Shown here one piece after another: positions 8,216 through 16,255 of a stretch of 64,000 nucleotides of DNA. Both the position numbers and the translations under genes were made by a program. Under the pieces are notes generated by a model that made no database searches, had not been told where the DNA came from, and saw only the letters and a program-made list of their open reading frames with translations. The DNA is from an uncultured Clostridia bacterium. Lineage in GTDB: Bacteria > Bacillota > Clostridia > Christensenellales > CAG-917. Position 1 is the first letter of the stretch; every line of letters begins with the position of its first letter. The stretch covers positions 1 through 64,000 of the forward strand of contig CALVKQ010000007.1 in assembly GCA_944332815.1 (NCBI GenBank), read 5' to 3'.

Positions 8216-9243
8216 GACAGGAATCCTTTCAGTTCGTCCGCGGTCATGGGGAGGATGTCGCAGTTGCCTATGCCGCGTATGACGACGGCGTTGAGTTTGC
8301 CGTCCGCTATCTTTTTGTCGTGCACGGTATGTTCCATGACGGACGCTAGGGAGTAGGGGCAGTCCGAGAACCCGTACTTTTGCAGCAGCGCAGAGATGCG
8401 CAGATAATCTTCCTTCGGAAGGAACCCGGCCTTCACGGACGCGCGCGCGATGACTTTTATCCCCATCGCCACGCACACGCCGTGCGGAAATCCCATCGCG
8501 CTCTCCGCTTCGATGGCGTGTCCGACGGTGTGACCGAGGTTCAGAAGCCGGCGGATGCCGCCCTCATTCTCGTCCGCCTCCACTATGCGGCGTTTGTAGT
8601 CCACGGCAAGGTCGACAAGCCTTTCCGTGTTGCTTTCGTCCAATCCCTTTTCCATGATGTCGAAGATCTCTCCGCCCGTCAGCACCGCGTACTTCAACGC
8701 TTCGCCTATGCCGCACTTCCATTCCGCTTTGGGGAGGGTGGAAAGGGTGTCGAGGTCGCAGACGACGGCGCGCGGAGGATATATCCTGCCTGCCAGATTC
8801 TTGCCTGCTTTGAGGTCCACCGCGGTCTTCCCTCCCACGGAAGAGTCTATCGCCGCGAGCAGGGTGGTGGGCGCTTGCACGTACGGCACCCCACGCATAT
8901 ACACGCTCGCGACGAACCCGGCAAGGTCGCCCACGACTCCTCCGCCCAACGCGATCACCGTGTCGTCGCGGCAGAATCCGTCACCGGCGAGTTTTTCGAG
9001 CAGTTCGCCGGCGAGCGCCCAGTTTTTGCTCTTTTCGCCGTGAGGGACGACGTAGTGCAGGGTGCCCTCGGGCAGCGCCGAAAGCAGGGTGTCAAGATAG
9101 AGTGGCGCGACGTTGTCGTCCGTGAATACGGCGGCTTTGGTGTTGCCGCGGCAGACTCCGGCAAGCGCCGGCAGCTCTTTCAGGAGTCCGTGTCCCGTGA
9201 TGACCGGATAGGCTCCCCCGGAGGCGTTGATGACTGTCCTCAT
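8212..9243 (-). CDS. aroB: 3-dehydroquinate synthase
   Basis: The 343-residue product cyclises DAHP to 3-dehydroquinate using NAD and a divalent metal. Family motifs are present in order: GEKSKNW, ALGGGVVGDLAGFVASVYMRG, PTTLLAAIDSSVGGKT, KCGIGEALKY with a metal-binding Glu, and LNLGHTVGHAIE with a metal-binding His. Length is typical. AGGAGA precedes the ATG. It follows tyrA with a 54-nt gap and is coupled to aroA by a 4-bp overlap. Confidence 0.96.
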   Translation of the reverse strand: MRTVINASGGAYPVITGHGLLKELPALAGVCRGNTKAAVFTDDNVAPLYLDTLLSALPEGTLHYVVPHGEKSKNWALAGELLEKLAGDGFCRDDTVIALGGGVVGDLAGFVASVYMRGVPYVQAPTTLLAAIDSSVGGKTAVDLKAGKNLAGRIYPPRAVVCDLDTLSTLPKAEWKCGIGEALKYAVLTGGEIFDIMEKGLDESNTERLVDLAVDYKRRIVEADENEGGIRRLLNLGHTVGHAIEAESAMGFPHGVCVAMGIKVIARASVKAGFLPKEDYLRISALLQKYGFSDCPYSLASVMEHTVHDKKIADGKLNAVVIRGIGNCDILPMTADELKGFLS

Positions 9244-9297
9244 GTTATCTCCTATGTGCGGTTACATGCCGCAAATCGGGGTTTTATCTCGCGTTTT

Positions 9298-10176
9298 TCA
9301 CGCGTTATCTCCCTCTAATGCGTGTTGCAGCTTTTTCGCCCTGTCTTTTTCCACGGCGAGTTTCATCCTGTTGCCGCTGTCCAGCAGACGGAACAATCCC
9401 TTATCGTCGCCGCTGTCCAGCGCGTCGGCGTACTCCGTCATGCGCCCTGCCATGGCGCGCACTTCACGGGAAAGGAAGTCCGCGTTCTCGCGCATGAGTT
9501 CCGTCCACATGGCGGCGTTCATCCTTGCCACCCTGGTCATGTCGCGGAAGCTGCCTGCCGAGTAGCCGTAATGCTTCTCTGCCGAGTCCGTGCGCACGTA
9601 TGCGGAGGAAACGACGTGTGCGAGCTGCGAGGTGTAGGCTATCATTTCGTCATGGGTGTCCGCGTCCGTTATCAGCACGCCTTCCGCGCCCACCGACACG
9701 TACATCTTTTTGAGGGCGGCGAGCGCTTCCAGCGAGGCGGAAACGGGCACGAGCAGCACGGAAGAGTTTTCGTAAAGCCCTGCCGTGGAATGCGTCACGC
9801 CGCTGAATTCTCTGCCTGCCATGGGGTGTCCGCCCACGAAAGCGATGTCCGGACGCTCTTTTGCGTAGCGTTGCATGAGCGTCTTGACGGGGCGTTTGAC
9901 GCCTGCCACGTCCGTCACCGTCGCTCCGCTCTTCATGAGGGGGAGCAGGCGGTCCAGGATGCCGGGCATCGCGGAGGGCAGCACCGCAAGGACCAGAATG
10001 TCCAGTTCCGCCGCGGCGGCGTCGGTGAGCTCCTCGTGATAGGCGTTCAGCATGCCGCCTTTGAGCATCGCTTCCGCGTCCCTGTCCGAGGCGTAAACGG
10101 TGTGTTCCGTCTTTTTGACGAGGGCGCGCCCCAGCGAGCCGCCCATCAGCCCCAAGCCTACTATGCCGATCTTCAT
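9298..10176 (-). CDS. tyrA: Prephenate dehydrogenase
   Basis: The 292-residue product oxidatively decarboxylates prephenate to 4-hydroxyphenylpyruvate, the Tyr branch. It starts with the Rossmann motif GIVGLGLMGGSLG, followed by TDVAGVKRPV and VGGHPMAGRE with the catalytic His, and an all-alpha dimerisation half. No C-terminal ACT domain is present, unlike the longer Bacillus enzyme, so Tyr control may rest on the operon leader. The ATG at 10176 overlaps the stop of the upstream DAHP synthase as ATGA; a start 21 nt upstream is possible but less likely. Confidence 0.93.
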   Translation of the reverse strand: MKIGIVGLGLMGGSLGRALVKKTEHTVYASDRDAEAMLKGGMLNAYHEELTDAAAAELDILVLAVLPSAMPGILDRLLPLMKSGATVTDVAGVKRPVKTLMQRYAKERPDIAFVGGHPMAGREFSGVTHSTAGLYENSSVLLVPVSASLEALAALKKMYVSVGAEGVLITDADTHDEMIAYTSQLAHVVSSAYVRTDSAEKHYGYSAGSFRDMTRVARMNAAMWTELMRENADFLSREVRAMAGRMTEYADALDSGDDKGLFRLLDSGNRMKLAVEKDRAKKLQHALEGDNA

Positions 10177-11189
10177 TTGTCGCGCTCCTTGCCGCACACG
10201 GTGAGCAGCACGTCTATGCGTTTCACCAGGTCGTCGAACTGTTCGGGACGCAGGGACTGCGCTCCGTCCGACAATGCGTGCACGGGGTCGTTGTGCACTT
10301 CTATCTCCAATCCGTCCGCGCCGGCGCCCACCGCGGAGAGGGAGAGGGGGAGCACCAGTTTCGCCCTTCCGGACGCGTGGCTGGGGTCCACCAGGATAGG
10401 CAGATGCGTCAGTTCGCGCAGGACGGGGATGGCGGAAAGGTCGAGAGTGTTGCGAGTGTACGGCTCAAAGGTGCGGATGCCGCGTTCGCAGAGGATGACG
10501 TTCATGTTGCCTTCGGACATGATATATTCCGCGCTCATCAGCCACTCTTCGATGGTGGCAGCCATGCCGCGTTTGAGCAGGACGGGTTTGTCGGTCTTGC
10601 CCAGCTCTTTGAGCAGCTCGAAATTCTGCATATTGCGCGCGCCCACCTGGATGAGGTCCACGTCCTCGAAGAGGGGGAGGTGTCTTATGTCCAGGATCTC
10701 CGTGCAGACGGGCATGCCGACCTCCTTTTTGGCGAGGGAGAGCAGGCGCATCCCCTCCGCGCGCAGTCCCTGGAAGGCGTAAGGCGAAGTGCGCGGCTTG
10801 AACGCGCCGCCTCGCAGCACCGTGGCGCCGGAGGCTTTCACCGCCTTTGCGACCGTGATTATCTGTTCCTCGCTCTCCACGGAGCAGGGTCCGGCGATGA
10901 GCTGGAAGTGCCCTCCGCCGAACAGATGTCCGCCCACGTCCACCACGGTGTCCTCGGGGTGGAACTTGCGGTTGGCGTTTTTGAAGGGCTCCTGTATGCG
11001 TTTCACGCTCTCCACGATGTCGAGGGAGCGGATGAGGTCCTCGTCCACGACTGAGGTGTCGCCTATGAGCCCCATGATGGTGGTGTTGTCGCCCTTGCTC
11101 ATGTGGATGTCCAGCCCAAGCCCCTTTATCCACTTGACCAGGTTGTCCATCTGCTTTTTATCGGGATTGTTTTTGATGACGATGATCAT
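10173..11189 (-). CDS. aroF: DAHP synthase with N-terminal ferredoxin-like domain
   Basis: The 338-residue product condenses PEP and erythrose-4-phosphate to DAHP, the entry step. It is the type I beta form. An N-terminal ferredoxin-like regulatory domain (about 1-70, beginning IIVIKNNPDKKQ) precedes a KDO8P/DAHP barrel with IAGPCSVESEEQ, RGGAFKPRTSPYAFQG, VGARNMQN, CERGIRTFE and VDPSHASGR. In Thermotoga this N-terminal domain mediates feedback inhibition by Phe and Tyr. The start has AGAGGAAAG upstream. It is the first structural gene after the leader peptide and attenuator, so its transcription depends on them. Confidence 0.96.
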   Translation of the reverse strand: MIIVIKNNPDKKQMDNLVKWIKGLGLDIHMSKGDNTTIMGLIGDTSVVDEDLIRSLDIVESVKRIQEPFKNANRKFHPEDTVVDVGGHLFGGGHFQLIAGPCSVESEEQIITVAKAVKASGATVLRGGAFKPRTSPYAFQGLRAEGMRLLSLAKKEVGMPVCTEILDIRHLPLFEDVDLIQVGARNMQNFELLKELGKTDKPVLLKRGMAATIEEWLMSAEYIMSEGNMNVILCERGIRTFEPYTRNTLDLSAIPVLRELTHLPILVDPSHASGRAKLVLPLSLSAVGAGADGLEIEVHNDPVHALSDGAQSLRPEQFDDLVKRIDVLLTVCGKERDK

Positions 11190-11220
11190 ATCTTTCCTCT
11201 TTCACGCGCGTCCGAGTCAA

Positions 11221-11249
11221 ACAAAAAGACCGCCGGTATGGCGGTCTTT
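11221..11249 (-). terminator. Attenuator terminator of the aro operon
   Basis: On the minus strand AAAGACCGCC, the loop ATACC and GGCGGTCTTT form a 10-bp stem followed by a short T-run. It sits between the leader peptide and aroF, where a simple terminator would abolish expression. An alternative pairing destroys it: CGGTATGCGCGG (11274-11285, end of the leader ORF) is complementary over 11 pairs, with one bulged C, to CCGCCATACCG (11234-11244) in the terminator arm and loop. Confidence 0.85.
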
Positions 11250-11269
11250 CGACGGTCTTGTTGCCGTGT

Positions 11270-11353
11270 TCATCCGCGCATACCGCAAAACGGGCTCTCG
11301 TAAAAGCCCTTAAAGTAAAAGTATGCGTAGCTGTTCGAACGGACGTTTTTCAT
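11270..11353 (-). CDS. Phe/Tyr-rich leader peptide of the aro operon
   Basis: This 27-codon frame lies 17 nt after the promoter -10 and ends 20 nt before the terminator stem. Its core NSYAYFYFKGFYESPF has four Tyr and four Phe codons in fifteen, as in the pheA and pheST leaders of enterobacteria. A ribosome stalled on uncharged tRNA-Tyr or tRNA-Phe would leave the last codons (CGGTATGCGCGG) free to pair with the terminator arm. A ribosome that reaches the TGA stop would cover them and allow termination. The ribosome site is weak (GGTAG). The encoded peptide needs no function beyond being read. Identification rests on composition, position and RNA pairing. Confidence 0.82.
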   Translation of the reverse strand: MKNVRSNSYAYFYFKGFYESPFCGMRG

Positions 11354-11367
11354 AGTTTTCTACCGAT

Positions 11368-11396
11368 AATATAAAGCGCATTTTCGCAGTTGTCAA
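11368..11396 (-). promoter_or_regulatory. Promoter of the aro operon
   Basis: TTGACA (11391-11396) and TATATT (11368-11373) are separated by 17 nt on the minus strand, a near-consensus housekeeping promoter. Transcription would begin about 8 nt before the leader peptide start. Confidence 0.8.
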
Positions 11397-11421
11397 CACA
11401 TTTTCGGTGGGTTTTCGGCAT

Positions 11422-12918
11422 TTATTCCGCAGGGAGCTCCTGCGCCGCGGAGGGCAGGGGATCTTCAGCCGCCGAGAGGTTGAGGACGCTGATGGCGTCC
11501 GTGATGCTCTTTTCCATGGCGAGCTTGCCGTAGGCGTCCACTTCGCGCTTGTTTTTCTCGCCGTGAGTGAGGCATCCGGCGCCGCCGATGCACCCGTCCA
11601 CGCACGCCATGCCCTCTATGAAGTTGGCGTCCAGCACGCCCTTCGATCTGCGCAGGAGCGCGGTGCGGCAAGCCTCTATACCGTCGCAGGTGACGGGTCT
11701 ATACTCGAAGTCGGTTTCGCCCTGTTCTTTGAGCGCCTGCGCCACCGCGTCCGTTATGCCGCCGCTCCTTGCGAATATCCTGCCGAAATAGGACGCGTTG
11801 TCCAGCACGCTTTCCGACAGCGTTTCCAGCTCTATATCGCGCGAATCGAAGAGGGCTTGCAGTTCCTCGAAGGTGATGACGGAGTCTATATACGGGCGCA
11901 CTTCCGGCTTTTGGAACTCCATTTTCTTCGCGGTGCAGGGACCTATGAACACGACCTTGCAGGGGGAGGACGTGCTCTTGATGTACTTGGCTATGGTCGC
12001 GGCAGGGGAGAGATTTGCGGAGATGTGGGGCGCGATGTCCGGGAACTGCTTCTTTATGTAATCCACGAACGCCGGGCAGCAGGAGGAGGTGAGGAACCCC
12101 TTTTCTTTGAGTTCCGCCGCTTCCTTATACGCCACCATATCCGCGCCGAGCGCGGCTTCCACCACACTGAAAAAGCCGAGCTTGCGTATGCCCGTCACCA
12201 CCTGCCCCAGTTTGGCGTAAATGAACTGGCTGGACACCGAGGGAGCGACGACCGCATACACCTTGTATTCGGTGTTGTCCGCGCTCTTTTTTATCATGTC
12301 GATGACGTCCAGGATATAGCTCTTGTCGATTATCGCCCCGAAAGGACATTGATAAACGCACGCGCCGCACGCGATGCACTTGTTGTTGTCTATGCTCGCC
12401 GCCTTGTTCTCGTTCATGGAGATGGCTTTCACCTTGCAGGCGTATTCGCAGGGACGGCGACGGGACACTATCGCGGTGTAGGGGCAGACCTTCGCGCACT
12501 GACCGCACTCCACGCACAGGTTTTTGTCGATGTGCGCCTTTTGCTGGTGGTCGAAGGATATGGCGTTGCGTTTGCACACGTCCTCACAGCGGTGCGCAAG
12601 GCAGCCGCGGCAGGCGTTGGTCACTTCGTAGCCGCCGGCAGGGCAGTCGTCGCACGCGATGTCGATGACCTCTATGACGTTGGGATTGCTGCGGTCGCCG
12701 CCCATGGCGAGTTTGACGCGCTCGGAAATGATGGCGCGCTCCTTATACACGCAGCAGCGCATGGTGGGAGTGTTGCCCGAGATGATGGTCTTGGGGATGT
12801 CGGTTATCTTGTCCAGCAGGTCGCCGTTCCACGCGCCGCGCGCCACTTCGCGCAGCACTTTGTATTGGAGATACTGAACTTTTGTGTCGAATTTTCTGCG
12901 TTTCTTGATGTCGTCCAT
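11422..12918 (-). CDS. [FeFe]-hydrogenase, group B-like, with ferredoxin domains
   Basis: The 498-residue product has several N-terminal 4Fe-4S sites (CRGCLAHRCEDVC, CVECGQCAKVCP, CIACGACVYQCP) followed by an H-cluster domain. The three H-cluster signatures are TSSCCPAF (near 274), FIGPCTAKKMEF (near 324) and MACVDGCIGGAGC (near 437). They differ from group A HydA (TSCCPxW, MPCxxKxxE) and resemble group B enzymes of Clostridia. It would oxidise or evolve H2 with ferredoxin-type electrons in the cytoplasm. Maturases HydEFG are not in the window. It is the last gene of the Rex-AdhE-HydS unit, 92 nt after the phosphatase. Group assignment is from motif appearance only. Confidence 0.85.
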   Translation of the reverse strand: MDDIKKRRKFDTKVQYLQYKVLREVARGAWNGDLLDKITDIPKTIISGNTPTMRCCVYKERAIISERVKLAMGGDRSNPNVIEVIDIACDDCPAGGYEVTNACRGCLAHRCEDVCKRNAISFDHQQKAHIDKNLCVECGQCAKVCPYTAIVSRRRPCEYACKVKAISMNENKAASIDNNKCIACGACVYQCPFGAIIDKSYILDVIDMIKKSADNTEYKVYAVVAPSVSSQFIYAKLGQVVTGIRKLGFFSVVEAALGADMVAYKEAAELKEKGFLTSSCCPAFVDYIKKQFPDIAPHISANLSPAATIAKYIKSTSSPCKVVFIGPCTAKKMEFQKPEVRPYIDSVITFEELQALFDSRDIELETLSESVLDNASYFGRIFARSGGITDAVAQALKEQGETDFEYRPVTCDGIEACRTALLRRSKGVLDANFIEGMACVDGCIGGAGCLTHGEKNKREVDAYGKLAMEKSITDAISVLNLSAAEDPLPSAAQELPAE

Positions 12919-13010
12919 ATTCCGTTTTATTTCCGTATCACGCCTCTATGGGCGTTTTATTGTCGTGTTTTGAATGTTTGACCTGGCGTTTGTGCGGCAA
13001 GTGTGCTTTG

Positions 13011-14174
13011 TCAGTCGTAATTGAGTTCCACCACCTTGCCTGCAAGACGCAGGTTGGCGGCGATGCTCTCCACCAGTTTGAGTTTCATCGTGATGTCGAT
13101 GGGCAGCCCCTGATGCGCCGCGTTGATGCTCTGTCCCACAAAGAAGGTGACGTGCGTCGCATCCTCGAAGAGCATATTGGCAAGCAGGGAAGCGCCGTCC
13201 TTTTTGTTGGAGCGCTTGGGGGTGAGGTCGGAGGTGGAAAGATAGCGTTCGCTCAGTTCCAGCAGCTTGCGCAGCGTGAGCACTCCTTCCGTCGTGAGGT
13301 CTATGCCTTTGATGTAGCCTATCGGAGGGACGTCCTTGTCGGGGAAGTCGAAGGAGGCAGCCACCTTTTCGCCGAGATAGCGCGCGACTATCTGTGAGCT
13401 CGTGCCGCCGCACACCACCTTTTTGCCCTCTCCGCCCAAAAAGCGCGAGATGTAGAAGTCGTCCTGATCCTTTTCCACGGGGGGACCCACCATGATGCGG
13501 ACGGGGTAATATTCCCTGGCGCGCACCACCGCCACGGTTGTGTCGTCGCCCGGCTTTCCGACGTACAGGTCGTTGCAGGCTCCTGCGAGCAGGCACGCCA
13601 CTCCGCGTGCGGACATCCCCTTTCTGAAGTTCTTGTCGAGATACTCCTTGACGTCCTTGCGTAGCCAGCCGAAGTTGAGCAGCATACCTATGCCGGCGTG
13701 GATGACGCCGTCGCTCATCAGGACTATGTAGTCGTCGGGGCGCAGTTCCAGCCGCGTGCCGTACACTTTTTTGCCCAGGATGTCGCGCTCCGTGCGCTCG
13801 AAGTCCAGGCATTTGCCGTCGCGGATGAGGATGGCTTCCGGATTGTCGAACTCGAACAGCCAGCCTTTGCCGTCCGTGTCCAGGTGCACGACGGAGAAAG
13901 TCGCGTACGCCACTCCGCGCACCTTGCATACGGGCAGGGTCTGCACGACGGTTTCCACGCACTCTTCCATGCTCATGTCGTTGGACACCATGGTGCAGAG
14001 TATCTTGGAGGTGAGCGTGGCGAGGATGTTGGCTTTCACTCCGCTGCCCAGCCCGTCGGCAAGCACCAGGGTGGTGTGTTCGCCGTCCGCGATGCACTCC
14101 ACCTTGTCGCCGCACAATTCCTCTCCCTTTTTGTTGAGGGAGGTATAGCCGTTCTCCAAAAAGAGCTTATCCAT
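13011..14174 (-). CDS. SpoIIE-family PP2C phosphatase paired with sensory hydrogenase
   Basis: The 387-residue soluble protein has a PP2C/SpoIIE fold in residues 1 to about 230, with LADGLGSGVKAN near residue 40, LMSDGVIHAG and KPGDDTTVAVVRA supplying metal-binding Asp residues. A C-terminal region of about 150 residues is not recognised. The start codon shares one base with the hydS stop (TGATG), so the two are translated together. In known group C hydrogenase clusters a phosphatase of this kind is thought to relay the hydrogen signal to a phosphoprotein target. The target is not in the window. It has no membrane segments, unlike the sporulation SpoIIE at 631-2958. Confidence 0.85.
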   Translation of the reverse strand: MDKLFLENGYTSLNKKGEELCGDKVECIADGEHTTLVLADGLGSGVKANILATLTSKILCTMVSNDMSMEECVETVVQTLPVCKVRGVAYATFSVVHLDTDGKGWLFEFDNPEAILIRDGKCLDFERTERDILGKKVYGTRLELRPDDYIVLMSDGVIHAGIGMLLNFGWLRKDVKEYLDKNFRKGMSARGVACLLAGACNDLYVGKPGDDTTVAVVRAREYYPVRIMVGPPVEKDQDDFYISRFLGGEGKKVVCGGTSSQIVARYLGEKVAASFDFPDKDVPPIGYIKGIDLTTEGVLTLRKLLELSERYLSTSDLTPKRSNKKDGASLLANMLFEDATHVTFFVGQSINAAHQGLPIDITMKLKLVESIAANLRLAGKVVELNYD

Positions 14175-15874
14175 CAGTCGTCGTTCTCCTCCGTTTGCGG
14201 AGCGAGAGTCTGTTTGAGTTTGTTGAGGGCGACCTTGGTTTCCGCGGTCGTTTCGCCGAGCAGCGAAGCTATCTCCTGCGCGACGCGCATCTGCTTTTTG
14301 ATGACTTCGTCGGTGGTCGCGAGCGTTTTAAGTTTGACGGCGTTCAGCTTTTCGTCGTATTCCACGCTGTCGGTGATATCTTTCATGACTCCGAACAACA
14401 CTTTGTGCTCTTGCAGCAGGACGACGGACAGCTCGATGTACTTCTTGGTGCGGTTGACGAACACTCGCTTTTTGCTGACGTTCTTGCCCTTGGTTGCAGC
14501 GGCGATGAACTCCTCGCAGTCGAAGCACTCGAAGGCGAGTCTGCCGCGCACGTCGTGTTCCGTCACTCCCAAAAGCCGCATCGCGCGCGCGTTGATATCG
14601 ATTATGGTGAAATCGTCGGACATGAGCACGATGCCGTTCGGGGTGTTTTGGATGATCTCATAGCTCATGGACTCGGCGCGGCTGCGCATATAGGGCAGGC
14701 ACATCTCGATGTCCGCATACCCGTTCAGCACGGCGACAGCCTTTTCGCGGCAGGTAGAGTAGCCGCACGCGCCGCAGTTCAGCTCGTCCTCGGGCGAGTT
14801 CTTGCCCGTCTTTGCCAGCACCGCGCGGATGTCCTTTTCGCTCGGGACGAAGTCGTCCAGCATGATGCGCGGATGCTTTTCGGTGAGGTCCACGTCCTGC
14901 GCCGTGACGGGCGCGCCGGTGCGCGCCGCGTATCTGCGCACTTCCTCGTTGCTCTTTATCGCGCCTCCCTTGCCGGGCAGACTGCACGGACCGCCCACGC
15001 AGGCGTATTCGCAGCAGTTCATTTCCAGGAAAAGCCCGGAGAGGTCGTCTATCTCGTCCAGCACGTCGCAGCAGCGCTTCACGCCGTCCACCGCCACATA
15101 CTCATAGCCCCCGGGCAGGGAGTCGAAGCTCTTGATTATGCCGCGAGGGATGGGGTAGTAGCGCGCGCGGAGGGAGTCGCCGTCTTCCGAGGCGGAGCGC
15201 TCAATCTGCGCCAAATCGATGTTTTTCTGCTCAAAAACGGCGTTCAACTCCTCGAAAGTGAGCACACCGTCTATTATGCCGCTCTCCGCCGCTTCGCGTT
15301 TTTTCGCGATGCACGGACCTATGAAGACTATGGCGGCGTCCGGGTCGCGCTTTTTGATCATCCTCGCGTGCGCCACCATGGGGGAGGGGACGGGCGCGAG
15401 ATATTTGAGCGCGTTCGGATAGTACAGCTGGATCATGCGGTCCACCGCCGGGCACGCCGAAGTGATGAAGTTTTTGAACTCGCCGGTTTTGAGCAGACGG
15501 GCATATTCCTCCGTGACGGCTTTCGCGCCGACGGCGGTTTCCTCCACTTCGGCAAAGCCGAGCGCGATAAGAGCCTTCTTCATCGCGGCAAGATCCTGTA
15601 CGGGGAAGGCGGACACGAAGGAGGGGGCGAGGCTCGCCACCGTCTTTCTTCCGCTTGCGAGCAGCGCGAGGACGGCGTCCGTTTCGCTGTGGACCTGCTT
15701 GGCGTTCTGGGGGCAGACCAGAGTGCATTTTCCGCAAAGGATGCAACGCTGTTCGATTATCTTTGCCTGATGGTTTTCGTAGCGGATGGCTTTGACGGGA
15801 CATTCGCGCAGGCATTTGAAGCAGTCCTTGCACTTTGCGTTTTTGAAATCGAGATAGGGTGATGTGACAGCCAT
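14174..15874 (-). CDS. hydS: Sensory [FeFe]-hydrogenase, group C (HydS-like) with PAS domain
   Basis: The 566-residue product has an N-terminal two-cluster ferredoxin domain (CKDCFKCLRECP, CILCGKCTLVCP) and an H-cluster domain with TSACPAVD (near 137), FIGPCIAKKREA (near 183) and MNCCEYACVGGPC (near 283). A further Fe-S site, CGACGYSTC with a later Cys, lies near 366. A PAS domain (about 405-510, starting IIQNTPNGIVLMSDDF) and a helical tail follow. This architecture is that of HydS, proposed to sense H2 or redox state rather than to catalyse bulk turnover. AAGGAG precedes the ATG. It lies between the [2Fe-2S] protein and the PP2C gene, the partners typical of group C loci. Confidence 0.9.
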   Translation of the reverse strand: MAVTSPYLDFKNAKCKDCFKCLRECPVKAIRYENHQAKIIEQRCILCGKCTLVCPQNAKQVHSETDAVLALLASGRKTVASLAPSFVSAFPVQDLAAMKKALIALGFAEVEETAVGAKAVTEEYARLLKTGEFKNFITSACPAVDRMIQLYYPNALKYLAPVPSPMVAHARMIKKRDPDAAIVFIGPCIAKKREAAESGIIDGVLTFEELNAVFEQKNIDLAQIERSASEDGDSLRARYYPIPRGIIKSFDSLPGGYEYVAVDGVKRCCDVLDEIDDLSGLFLEMNCCEYACVGGPCSLPGKGGAIKSNEEVRRYAARTGAPVTAQDVDLTEKHPRIMLDDFVPSEKDIRAVLAKTGKNSPEDELNCGACGYSTCREKAVAVLNGYADIEMCLPYMRSRAESMSYEIIQNTPNGIVLMSDDFTIIDINARAMRLLGVTEHDVRGRLAFECFDCEEFIAAATKGKNVSKKRVFVNRTKKYIELSVVLLQEHKVLFGVMKDITDSVEYDEKLNAVKLKTLATTDEVIKKQMRVAQEIASLLGETTAETKVALNKLKQTLAPQTEENDD

Positions 15875-15959
15875 GAGCCGTTTCTCTCCTTAAAAGCGGC
15901 GGTGCGCCCGTTCGGCGCCTGTCCGAGAGGGCGTGTTACGCTCCGAAAAACAGAGTTAT

Positions 15960-15982
15960 CCCCGGCGGTACAGCCGCCGGGG
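15960..15982. other. GC-rich hairpin between the [2Fe-2S] gene and hydS
   Basis: CCCCGGCGG and CCGCCGGGG form a 9-bp stem with a 5-nt loop, just after the stop at 15989 on the minus strand. The following T-tract is broken (CTGTTTTTC), so it is at best a partial terminator that could lower expression of the downstream hydrogenases relative to adhE. Confidence 0.5.
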
Positions 15983-15988
15983 TGGGGG

Positions 15989-16237
15989 TCACTCTGCTTT
16001 TTTGCTTATCACGTCGGTGAACAGGTCCAGGACGTTTTCGGGTTTGACGGCGTAGTACTCGCCGTCCACCGTCACGCTCACGCCGTCCTCGCCGCACTTG
16101 CCCATGCAGAAGGTGCCGCTCAGTTCGACGCGCTCGTCGAGGCCGTGTTTGTTGATGAGATACTGCAACTCTTCCACCACCTGGCGCGAGCCTTTGAGGT
16201 GGCAGGAGCTGCCGATGCAAACCGTGACTTTGACCAT
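15989..16237 (-). CDS. Thioredoxin-like [2Fe-2S] ferredoxin (NuoE/HydC C-terminal type)
   Basis: The 82-residue product begins MVKVTVCIGSSCHLKGS and carries four Cys in CX4C and CX3C spacing (C7, C12 and FCMGKC), the pattern of the thioredoxin-fold [2Fe-2S] domain of NuoE and HydC. It lacks the helical N-terminal domain of full NuoE. It is an electron-transfer partner, probably for the adjacent hydrogenase; similar small proteins occur in other HydS loci. GAGGAAAG precedes the ATG, and 18 nt separate it from the phosphotransferase gene upstream. Confidence 0.9.
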   Translation of the reverse strand: MVKVTVCIGSSCHLKGSRQVVEELQYLINKHGLDERVELSGTFCMGKCGEDGVSVTVDGEYYAVKPENVLDLFTDVISKKAE

Positions 16238-16255
16238 GATCTTTCCTCGGACAGT

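Noticed and set aside
8216..8476. N-terminal extension of aroA from an upstream ATG
   Set aside because: The extra 87 residues are Arg/His-rich and lie in a different frame over the aroB 3' end; the conserved protein begins at 8215 with an ATGA overlap.
11270..11353. T-box riboswitch ahead of aroF
   Set aside because: No T-box sequence (TGGNACCGCG type) or specifier stem was found; the leader peptide and short terminator fit better.
11407..12981. 524-codon plus-strand frame opposite the group B-like hydrogenase
   Set aside because: Antisense to a gene with intact Fe-S and H-cluster motifs; crosses the aro promoter region.
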